Origin: Candidatus Melainabacteria bacterium GWA2_34_9
GTDB lineage: Bacteria; Cyanobacteriota; Vampirovibrionia; Gastranaerophilales; UBA9971
Direction of reading: 5' to 3'
Length of the DNA stretch: 9,147 nt
Assembly: GCA_001784535.1 (NCBI GenBank)
Contig: MFRJ01000017.1
Location: 1,952-11,098, forward strand
Part shown: one piece after another, positions 1-5,791 of the stretch
Position numbering within the stretch: position 1 is the stretch's first letter
How the letters are laid out: each line of letters opens with the position of its first letter
Notes under the pieces: generated by a model
The model's database searches: none
Told to the model about the DNA's origin: nothing
The model's input: only the letters and a program-made list of their open reading frames with translations
Program-made: the position numbers and the translations under genes

Positions 1-1
1 T

Positions 2-655
2 TTAACAAATGCAAGTAAATTAACGGATGAATACTTTGAAAAAATCATGCTTGCAGGAGTTGATTGGATTACTATTTCTATTGACGGACTAAATGAAAAT
101 TATGAAAACGTCCGCAAGCCTTTAAAATTTTTGGATACCCTTCAAAAAATTAAGAATATAAAAGCAATTAAAGAAAAAAACAATTCTAATAAGCCGGTTA
201 TAAAAGTACAGGGTATATGGCCGGCAATAAAAGAAAATCCGGAAGCTTACTATAATACTTTTGAACCTTATGTTGATGGTATAGCATTCAATCCGCTTAT
301 TGATTATCTAGATAAAGACGAAGATATAATTTATGACGAAGATTTCTCTTGTCCTCAACATTATCAAAGAATAATTATTGCTGTTGATGGTTATGCAATG
401 ATGTGTTCCAATGATCAAAAGGGGCTTGAAATAGTTGGAGATGCAAACAATCAAACAATTTATGAAATATGGCACGGCGAAAAATTAAAAAGAATGAGGA
501 ATATTCATAAAAAGCAATGCGGTTTTAAAGAAATTCCAGTATGTAAAAATTGCTATCTTCCAAGACTTACAGAAGACAGCGAAACAGCAGAAGTAAACGG
601 CAGAAAATTTATAATAAAAAACTATGTAAACAGGAAACAAGAAATAGGACAATAA
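2..655 (+). CDS. Radical SAM/SPASM domain protein, C-terminal part (5' end outside window)
   Basis: The frame is open from the left edge, so the start codon and the CX3CX2C cluster motif of the radical SAM core lie upstream; 217 residues are visible. The segment DWITISIDGLNENYENVRK is the typical late-barrel strand of radical SAM enzymes. The C-terminal part is a SPASM-type auxiliary cluster region: a Cys (codon 350-352), then VDGYAMMCSND, a GDANNQTIYEIWHGEKLK stretch matching the family 'GN..sl.eiW', and closing Cys residues in KQC and VCKNC. SPASM proteins bind extra Fe-S clusters and modify peptides, sugars or other substrates; the substrate here is unknown. The stop codon overlaps the start of the downstream epimerase by one base, so the two are translationally coupled and the protein probably belongs to the sugar locus. 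An internal ATG at 47 is not the true start, because homologous sequence continues upstream of it. Family call is confident; function is not. Confidence 0.85.
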   Translation, partial: LTNASKLTDEYFEKIMLAGVDWITISIDGLNENYENVRKPLKFLDTLQKIKNIKAIKEKNNSNKPVIKVQGIWPAIKENPEAYYNTFEPYVDGIAFNPLIDYLDKDEDIIYDEDFSCPQHYQRIIIAVDGYAMMCSNDQKGLEIVGDANNQTIYEIWHGEKLKRMRNIHKKQCGFKEIPVCKNCYLPRLTEDSETAEVNGRKFIIKNYVNRKQEIGQ

Positions 656-1515
656 TGTCTAAAAATATATTAGTAACTGGAGCTTCAGGGTTTATAGGTA
701 AATATCTCGTTTCAGAGTTGATGTCGCTGGGGCATAATATTTTCTCTTTTTCAAGATCAGGAGGATATAACATTTGTGATCCTTTGGCTTTTAACTCCTT
801 TGTTGATAAAGATATAGATACAGTTTATCATTTGGCAGGAAGTACTTATATTCCTGATAGTTGGGTTAATCCGTCAGAGTTTTACAGGACAAATACACTT
901 GGAACACAAAATGTGCTTGAATTTTGCCGAAAAATATCTGCAAAAATTATATATATTAGTGCATATATTTACGGGGTTCCAAAATATTTACCAATTAATG
1001 AAGAACATCCGGTGCGGCCGAATAACCCTTATGCACACTCAAAGTGGATGGGAGAAGAAATATGCCGATTTTATTCCCAAAACTATGGTATAAAATCGAT
1101 TATTTTAAGACCATTTAATCTTTACGGTGAAGGACAAAACAATAATTTTCTTATCCCTTTTCTTCTGGAACAGCTAAAAACAGGGAAGATAATAGTTAAA
1201 GATGACAGCCCCAAGCGTGATTATCTTCATATAAAGGATTTTATAAAAGGCTGTGTTTCTTGTTTAAATTATGATAAATATAATATTACTTTTAATTTAG
1301 GCAGTGGCGGATCATATTCTGTATTGGAAGTAATCAATATGATTACTTCGGTTTATTCAGGTAATATTGAGTATTTATGCCGGAATGAAAAAAGACAAAA
1401 TGAAATTCCAGACACGGTTGCAGATTGTACTTTAATAAAAAATGAACTGGGTTGGAATCCTGAAATTTCATTTAAAGAAGGTCTTAAAAATATATTAAAG
1501 AATGAAATCATTTAA
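655..1515 (+). CDS. NAD-dependent epimerase/dehydratase (extended SDR), nucleotide-sugar type
   Basis: The product is 286 residues. The Rossmann dinucleotide motif GASGFIG lies at residues 9-15, so the ATG at 655 is the natural start; the frame extends upstream to an ATG at 550, but that would add a tail overlapping the previous gene. An AGGA at 646-649 gives a Shine-Dalgarno five bases before the ATG. The catalytic YxxxK is YAHSK at 126-130, with an upstream Ser in IYISAYIYG. LRPFNLYGEGQ (151-161) and RDYLHIKDF (188-196) are standard landmarks of UDP-glucose 4-epimerase and dTDP-glucose 4,6-dehydratase relatives. The protein is cytoplasmic and probably epimerises, reduces or dehydrates a nucleotide sugar. 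It overlaps the radical SAM gene by one base. The length is somewhat short for UDP-galactose epimerase (about 330), so a 4-ketosugar reductase or epimerase for a rarer sugar is as likely. Substrate not determinable. Confidence 0.9.
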   Translation: MSKNILVTGASGFIGKYLVSELMSLGHNIFSFSRSGGYNICDPLAFNSFVDKDIDTVYHLAGSTYIPDSWVNPSEFYRTNTLGTQNVLEFCRKISAKIIYISAYIYGVPKYLPINEEHPVRPNNPYAHSKWMGEEICRFYSQNYGIKSIILRPFNLYGEGQNNNFLIPFLLEQLKTGKIIVKDDSPKRDYLHIKDFIKGCVSCLNYDKYNITFNLGSGGSYSVLEVINMITSVYSGNIEYLCRNEKRQNEIPDTVADCTLIKNELGWNPEISFKEGLKNILKNEII

Positions 1516-1516
1516 A

Positions 1517-1675
1517 TTACTTAATTTTTCTTACTATGATGAGCATTTCATCACTAAGTTCCTTTTTATCAATAACTTTATTTCCATTTCTAGCTCCTTA
1601 TAATATAATTTTGTTAGAAAATAATGAATCTAATACATTTATTACTATATCATTTTCTGAAAAAGAATAAATATA
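1517..1675 (-). pseudogene. Possible decayed 3' end of an unrecognised minus-strand gene
   Basis: Read leftwards, one frame gives protein-like sequence ending at a TAA at 1517-1519: GARNGNKVIDKKELSDEMLI followed by IVRKIK. Directly upstream in the same frame is a TAA (minus-strand codon at 1598-1600), and beyond it the frame continues as SENDIVINVLDSLFSNKIIL. The charged, varied composition on both sides of one in-frame stop suggests the tail of a real gene that has decayed, abutting the epimerase stop tail to tail. I do not recognise the family. The upstream limit is approximate, because the reading fades into low-complexity AT sequence. The opposite strand also carries a 44-codon ORF over the same bases, so chance reading is a real possibility. 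Confidence 0.3.
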
Positions 1676-1725
1676 ATGTAATATGTACAAATGATAATTA
1701 AAAATTGATTATATAAAGACATATA

Positions 1726-1760
1726 GCATATCGGGGAATTTTAAAAAAGAAACGATATGC
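1726..1760. repeat. Inverted repeat upstream of the nonulosonate synthase gene
   Basis: GCATATCG (1726-1733) is perfectly repeated in inverted form as CGATATGC (1753-1760), separated by 19 bases. It lies about 40 bases upstream of the preferred synthase start. It could form a hairpin in the leader or be an operator. No T-tract follows, so it is not a standard terminator. Eight-base arms in AT-rich DNA may be chance. Confidence 0.4.
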
Positions 1761-1802
1761 AAATTGGACAATATTAAAATTTTGAAAATTAGGAAAGAAA
1801 GT

Positions 1803-2828
1803 ATGAAACTGGATATAATTTTGGAAAAGAGAAATTCAATCTATATAATAGCTGAAATAGGCGGCAATTTTATAACTTATAAAGAAGCAATAAAATTAAT
1901 AGATGCGGCTAAAGAATCCGGAGTTGATTGCGTTAAACTCCAAACTTACAAAGCAGAAAATATAAGTTCCAAAACTGCATTTTTTGATATGGAAAACACA
2001 GGTAAAATAAGTCAATACGAATATTTTAAGAAATATGAAATATCGGAAGAACTTCATAAAAAAATAATAAATTATATTAAATCAAAAGATCTTGATTGGT
2101 TTTCAACGCCTTCTCATCCTGAAGATCTTGATATGTTAGTAAAACTTGGGATGGAAGCAATAAAACTTGGAGCAGATGATGCAACTAATATTCCTTTCAT
2201 AAAATATTGCGCTAAAACAGGTTTACCTATAGTGCTTTCTACGGGAATGTGTACCCTGGACGAAGTTAAAGAAGCAGTTGAAACTATTTTATCGCAAGGT
2301 AATAAAAAAATAGTCCTGCTTCACTGTATCTCCGGCTACCCTACTTATCCTGAACAAGTTAATTTAAACGTGATAAATACCTATAAAAAAGAATTTCCTG
2401 ATTTATTAATAGGATTTTCTGACCACACTTTAACACCTTTAACCTGTATAGCTGCAGCAGTAATGGGAGCAAATGTGGTAGAAAGACATTTTACGCTTGA
2501 CAAAAAGGCAGAAGGACCCGATCATATGATCAGTGCCACTCCTGATGAGATGAAATATATTGTTGACAGCATCAGAACCGTTGAAATTATGAAAGGTTCA
2601 GAAGTTAAAATACCTTACGGAGTGGAAGTTCAAAATAGAATTAATAACAGAAAAAGTATTGTTGCAATAAAAAATATTAAAAAAGGAGAATTATTCTCTT
2701 CTGACAATATTTATATGAAACGTCCCGGGACAGGAATTGAACCCAAATATTATGAGCAGATTCTCGGGAAAATTGCCCATAAAGATATAGAAGCAGATGA
2801 AATACTGCAATGGAGTGATTTTAGTTAA
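1803..2828 (+). CDS. spsE: N-acetylneuraminate synthase family protein (NeuB/SpsE-like nonulosonate synthase)
   Basis: This 341-residue protein has the two-domain NeuB layout. An N-terminal TIM barrel (about 10-260) would condense phosphoenolpyruvate with an N-acylated hexose or 6-deoxyhexose to make a nine-carbon nonulosonic acid. A C-terminal SAF/antifreeze-like domain (about 280-338) starts at RINNRKSIVAIKNIKKGE. Barrel landmarks are AEIG (17-20), VDCVKLQTY (41-49), STPSHPED (101-108), a KLGADDATN segment (121-129), STGM (146-149), LLHCISGYPTYPEQVNL (172-188), GFSDHT (204-209) and ERHFTLDKKAEGPDH (227-241). The histidines of LLHC (174) and ERHF (229) match the metal ligands of NeuB. The usual 'NHNG' after AEIG is replaced by NFIT. 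I chose ATG 1803 because AGGAAAG (1791-1797) precedes it; the frame also has a TTG at 1764 with no clear ribosome site. It overlaps the next gene by one base. Sialic, legionaminic, pseudaminic or another product cannot be told apart. Confidence 0.92.
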   Translation: MKLDIILEKRNSIYIIAEIGGNFITYKEAIKLIDAAKESGVDCVKLQTYKAENISSKTAFFDMENTGKISQYEYFKKYEISEELHKKIINYIKSKDLDWFSTPSHPEDLDMLVKLGMEAIKLGADDATNIPFIKYCAKTGLPIVLSTGMCTLDEVKEAVETILSQGNKKIVLLHCISGYPTYPEQVNLNVINTYKKEFPDLLIGFSDHTLTPLTCIAAAVMGANVVERHFTLDKKAEGPDHMISATPDEMKYIVDSIRTVEIMKGSEVKIPYGVEVQNRINNRKSIVAIKNIKKGELFSSDNIYMKRPGTGIEPKYYEQILGKIAHKDIEADEILQWSDFS

Positions 2829-3523
2829 TGACAGAATCTAAAATCGGAATAATTGTTCAGGCAAGAATGGGGTCAACTCGTCTACCGGGAAAGATTTTTA
2901 AAAAAATTGGGAACAAATCCCTTTTAGAACATATTTTTTACAGGTTGAAATTTCTTAAACACTCTGTTTTAAATGTTATTGCAACCTCTGATTTGCATGG
3001 TGATGACAGGGTTCAAGAATTTTGCAAAAAAAATAATATAGAGTGCTTTAGAGGAAGTGAAAGCAATGTGCTTGAGCGGTATTATCTTTGTGCTAAAAAG
3101 TATGGATTTAAGAATATTATCAGGCTTACCGGAGATAATCCGTTTGTTGATATAGAAGAACTTGATAATTTAATAGATCTGCATATAAAAACCAATTCTG
3201 ATTATTCAAATTCTTTTGAAAATCTTCCTGTTGGGATAGGAGCAGAAATTTTTACACTTGAGTCACTTGAAAAAAGTTATTATGAAGGAAAAGATCCTCA
3301 TCATCTAGAACATGTAAACGAATATATGCTTGAAAATCCACAAATATTTAAGTCTACCATTCTTATACCTCCACAAGAAAAAAACAGACATGATATAAGA
3401 CTTACTATTGATAATGAAGAAGACCATAAAAAGGCTTGTTTTATAGTTGATAATAGTGAAAATGAATATATTAATACAAAAGAACTTGTTCAATTGGTAA
3501 TACAATATGAAAAGTATATTTGA
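2828..3523 (+). CDS. spsF: SpsF-family cytidylyltransferase-like protein
   Basis: The 231-residue product is a nucleotidyltransferase-fold (GT-A-like) protein of the SpsF/NeuA-related family. The N-terminal signature QARMGSTRLPGK (11-22) is the nucleotide-binding loop. RGSESNVLERYY (75-86) and RLTGDNPFVD (99-108) are the next conserved blocks, the latter supplying the likely metal-binding Asp. GAE (138-140), EHVNEY (161-166) and RLTIDNEED (191-199) are further family landmarks. In nonulosonate loci such proteins are taken to activate the sugar acid with CTP, although SpsF members are less well characterised than NeuA. The ATG overlaps the synthase stop (TAATG), so it is translationally coupled; a GGAG at 2812-2815 is rather distant as a ribosome site. 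It also overlaps the start of the methyltransferase remnant by 17 bases, typical of a compact operon. Confidence 0.9.
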   Translation: MTESKIGIIVQARMGSTRLPGKIFKKIGNKSLLEHIFYRLKFLKHSVLNVIATSDLHGDDRVQEFCKKNNIECFRGSESNVLERYYLCAKKYGFKNIIRLTGDNPFVDIEELDNLIDLHIKTNSDYSNSFENLPVGIGAEIFTLESLEKSYYEGKDPHHLEHVNEYMLENPQIFKSTILIPPQEKNRHDIRLTIDNEEDHKKACFIVDNSENEYINTKELVQLVIQYEKYI

Positions 3524-3883
3524 TTGTGATAAAACTAACTTAATAGAGTGCAATTGTTGCGGTTTACAATTTTTAGATAAAATTATGACCGAAGAGGAAG
3601 AGTGTAATTTTTATTTTAATTAGGCTCTAGATAACCTCAATTGATGAGATATACTAGAAAAATGAATACAGGAAAGCATTTAAGCGATTATAAAATTAAT
3701 AAAATCCATTATTATCAAGTATGGGGAATTGATAATGCTTTTTCATGGCTAAAAAACAGAAAACCTTTCGATTTCTCCCAATATACTAACTTTTTCTCAA
3801 AAGAAATTAATGATTTATATAAAAAAGAGTTAACTCAAAATAAAATGACTGATACAATGTTACTTGTATTAAATAAAAAATAA
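3507..3883 (+). pseudogene. Internally deleted class I SAM-dependent methyltransferase
   Basis: Two pieces of one methyltransferase gene appear to survive. The 5' piece (ATG 3507, stop TAG 3621-3623, 38 codons) overlaps the spsF end and encodes a start with IECNCCGLQFLDK, like the Cys-rich zinc-binding N-terminus (C..CG followed by an aromatic) found on methyltransferases of sugar loci. After a short junction in a different frame comes a 3' piece (3641-3883, TTG or ATG 3644, 80 codons). It contains MRYTRKMNTGKHLSDYKI, then WLKNRKP, then EINDLYKKELTQNKMTDTML. That matches the C-terminal tail of the same family (QRY...NHLYWL..GKP......LN..YE..L...G.TDT). The SAM-binding Rossmann core (GxGxG and adjacent strands, normally some 200 residues) is missing, so no methyltransferase activity is expected. 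The retained 3' piece ends eight bases before the next gene and may help couple its translation. The family link is from memory of motif patterns, not a search. Confidence 0.65.
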
Positions 3884-3891
3884 TCAAAAAT

Positions 3892-4860
3892 ATGTTTGGA
3901 ATATGTATTGAATCTTCTCATCAAAGAGGAATGGGACATCTTTTCAGAGTCTTAAACCTTATTGAATATTTAAAAGAAAAAAAACAAAATTATGTAATAT
4001 TCATTAATAACGATAAAAACGCTGTTTTTATTATTAAAGAAAAAAATATACCGCATGAAATTGTTAATTTATCAGATTTTCAGTCTGACTGGGAGTCTGT
4101 ATTAATTAATAAATACAATATTGATTTATGGATAAATGACAGACTTGATACTGACATAAAGCATTCTCAAAATGTTGTTAAAAATAACATAAAATTAGTA
4201 ACTTTTGATGATAGGGGAACGGGCGCAAAACTTGCCGACATAAATATTGCCGCACTTTCATTTAATAATTCGGAAGAATTAAAAGGCAAAAAAATATTAA
4301 CGGGAATAAAATATTTAATTCTTAATAAAGAAATTGAAAAATATAAAAGAATAAGAACAAAAACCGAAAGAATTCTTGTAACACTAGGAGGCAGCGATAC
4401 TTACGGGGTAACGCTTAAGGTTGTTGAAATTCTAAAAAACCTTGATAAATCCGCAACTATTATTACAGGTCCATCTTTCCAGCATAAAAAAGAGCTTGAA
4501 AATATTATAGATGACCGGTTTATTATAAAAAAGACAGTTACTTCACTTATTGAAGAGTTTTATAATTATGATATAGCTGTTACGGGAGGTGGTATTACGC
4601 CTTTTGAAGCAAATGCAACAGGTCTCCCCTGTATAATAATAGCAAGTGAAATTCATGAAATCCAGACTGCACAATATCTTGAAAAATTAGGGTCGTCAGT
4701 TTTTGCCAGATATCATGAAAATATTGATATAAAATTGTTTAATCAGAATTATGATATAGAAAAATTAAGCAAAATTGGGCTTAAAACAATAAAAACAGAC
4801 GGAGTGGAAAATATTTATAATACTATAATATGCCGTAGAAATCGGACAGAAAAAATTTAA
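3892..4860 (+). CDS. spsG: PseG/SpsG-like UDP-sugar hydrolase (GT-B fold)
   Basis: The 322-residue product begins with SSHQRGMGHLFR (8-19). This matches the GxGH-R motif of PseG, whose His (here His16) is the catalytic residue that hydrolyses the UDP-sugar pyrophosphate linkage. A second Rossmann domain starts near 160 with ILVTLGGSDTYG (161-172) and carries GGGITPFEA (232-240) followed by GLPCIII and a HEIQ segment, the UDP-binding region of MurG/PseG proteins. In nonulosonate pathways the enzyme releases the free sugar that the NeuB-type synthase then condenses with phosphoenolpyruvate, so it acts before spsE although it is encoded after it. No Shine-Dalgarno is visible before ATG 3892, and only eight bases separate it from the methyltransferase remnant, which suggests translational coupling to that remnant. 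It is the last gene of the sugar locus in the window. A related SpsG function in spore-coat-type polysaccharide is the alternative. Confidence 0.88.
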   Translation: MFGICIESSHQRGMGHLFRVLNLIEYLKEKKQNYVIFINNDKNAVFIIKEKNIPHEIVNLSDFQSDWESVLINKYNIDLWINDRLDTDIKHSQNVVKNNIKLVTFDDRGTGAKLADINIAALSFNNSEELKGKKILTGIKYLILNKEIEKYKRIRTKTERILVTLGGSDTYGVTLKVVEILKNLDKSATIITGPSFQHKKELENIIDDRFIIKKTVTSLIEEFYNYDIAVTGGGITPFEANATGLPCIIIASEIHEIQTAQYLEKLGSSVFARYHENIDIKLFNQNYDIEKLSKIGLKTIKTDGVENIYNTIICRRNRTEKI

Positions 4861-4882
4861 AATTATCATCCTTTCATTTTTT

Positions 4883-4903
4883 ATTGTAACAAAGTGTTGC
4901 AAT
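4883..4903 (+). terminator. Weak hairpin after the sugar locus, possible terminator
   Basis: ATTGTAACA (4883-4891) and TGTTGCAAT (4895-4903) can pair over nine bases, with one G-U pair and a three-base loop. The following bases (TCTATTTAG) form only a poor T-tract, so termination strength is doubtful. It lies 22 bases after the spsG stop, where the locus should end. Confidence 0.35.
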
Positions 4904-4940
4904 TCTATTTAGAACTCAGGTTTTTTAACAATTTTGAAAT

Positions 4941-4969
4941 TTCACAGACGTTTAAAACTTATATTAAAT
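4941..4969 (+). promoter_or_regulatory. Weak candidate promoter for the putative metalloprotease gene
   Basis: TTCACA (4941-4946) and TTAAAT (4964-4969) are spaced by 17 bases and resemble -35 and -10 boxes. The -10 match is poor, and overlapping AT-rich alternatives such as TATATT at 4960-4965 exist. A separate promoter is expected because 119 bases and a hairpin separate this gene from spsG. Confidence 0.25.
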
Positions 4970-4979
4970 AGGTACAATT

Positions 4980-5723
4980 ATGTCTGTTGGAATTTCAAAT
5001 AATAATGCAATTTTTCAAAGAAATGAAAGAAAAATTTCTTTTGAAGGAATAAATGCACGAAAATATATAGATTTATTCTCCAATTCTCCTGTTTCTGATG
5101 CTTTTGTAAAAGAAATGGCTCAAGGCATTGAATCTATGGGAATAGTTGGACAAAAGACAATAAAAGGTCAAAATTTAAGATATAAGATTGCACAAAAAAC
5201 ATCAGATATTTTCCCTGAGCTAAAAGGACATCATCCTGAAGGATGGCCTGAAGGTACAACAGTAGATAATGCTCCGGGTTTTTCTGCTGTTGGATTTATA
5301 GCTTTATTTGAAAAACCAATTGATCAACCAAAACCAAATATTACTTTGGTAAGACATGAGACCTTACATGGATTAGATAGTTTATTTGGAAAAATTTTTA
5401 AAGGAAATGAATTTTTTACAGATACAAAAGGTTTTACAAAAGCATATTTAAAAGATATAAAAAATTTACCTGAAAATATGAAAAAATATGGTAAGAAAGT
5501 TAAAGATGCAGATACTTATATTAACTATTTAATTCAGGGCAGTAATCCGCAAAAGGCTAATACGCAAGGGAAAAGAGAAGCTTTTGCTGTTATTGGTGCA
5601 AAATTAAATGGAGGAAGCGATCAAGAAAAACTTTCTAAAGGAATGGATAAGCTTATTGATAAAGTGTTTCCTAATACAGTTGCTTATGTTGAAAAACTGC
5701 TCTGGCTTTTAGGGAAGCGTTAG
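4980..5723 (+). CDS. Putative HExxH zinc metalloprotease, lethal-factor-like (gluzincin) domain
   Basis: This 247-residue protein belongs to no family I recognise over its full length. Residues 126-130 are HETLH in the context ITLVRHETLHGLD, a canonical HExxH zinc site (His126, Glu127, His130) followed by Asp133. About 70 residues on, GKREAFAV offers Glu200 as the third zinc ligand, as in gluzincins. The preceding GWPEGTTVDNAPG (88-100) resembles the segment before the active site in anthrax-lethal-factor-like (ATLF) domains. If the fold holds, the protein is a peptidase. No classical signal peptide or membrane segment is visible. The N-terminus is polar and Asn-rich, with an SFEG motif at 20-23, so secretion by a non-Sec route or a cytoplasmic role are both open. 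A weak AGG (4970-4972) precedes the ATG. It stands alone, with 119 bases before and 68 after. ORF call firm; protease call inferred from motifs. Confidence 0.7.
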   Translation: MSVGISNNNAIFQRNERKISFEGINARKYIDLFSNSPVSDAFVKEMAQGIESMGIVGQKTIKGQNLRYKIAQKTSDIFPELKGHHPEGWPEGTTVDNAPGFSAVGFIALFEKPIDQPKPNITLVRHETLHGLDSLFGKIFKGNEFFTDTKGFTKAYLKDIKNLPENMKKYGKKVKDADTYINYLIQGSNPQKANTQGKREAFAVIGAKLNGGSDQEKLSKGMDKLIDKVFPNTVAYVEKLLWLLGKR

Positions 5724-5741
5724 AGTTTTATTTTAAATTTA

Positions 5742-5770
5742 TTGAAATAGTGTTTTGATAGGTCTATAAT
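5742..5770 (+). promoter_or_regulatory. Sigma-70-type promoter for the TatD-associated radical SAM gene
   Basis: TTGAAA (5742-5747) and a perfect TATAAT (5765-5770) are separated by exactly 17 bases, the best promoter match in the window. Transcription would begin near 5777, giving a leader of only about 15 bases before ATG 5792, with the GAGG ribosome site (5777-5780) at its very 5' end. Confidence 0.7.
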
Positions 5771-5791
5771 TTTGCTGAGGAATGATAAAAG

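Noticed and set aside
550..654. Upstream extension of the epimerase to an ATG at 550
   Set aside because: The extension lies wholly inside the radical SAM gene and reads as Lys/Arg-rich noise; the Rossmann motif begins naturally nine residues after ATG 655, which has a ribosome site.
899..1093. 64-codon ORF in another frame within the epimerase gene
   Set aside because: It overlaps the catalytic YAHSK region of the real gene in a different frame and has no ribosome site.
1536..1670. Plus-strand 44-codon ORF between the epimerase and the synthase
   Set aside because: It has no ribosome site, a Ser/Leu/Phe-heavy composition typical of an antisense reading, and lies over the more protein-like minus-strand frame.
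1764..1802. TTG at 1764 as start of the synthase
   Set aside because: No Shine-Dalgarno precedes it, and ATG 1803 has AGGAAAG at proper distance and gives the usual family N-terminus.
3305..3553. Minus-strand ORF over the end of spsF
   Set aside because: It is antisense to conserved spsF coding sequence and has the Ile/Phe-rich composition expected of a reverse reading of AT-rich genes.
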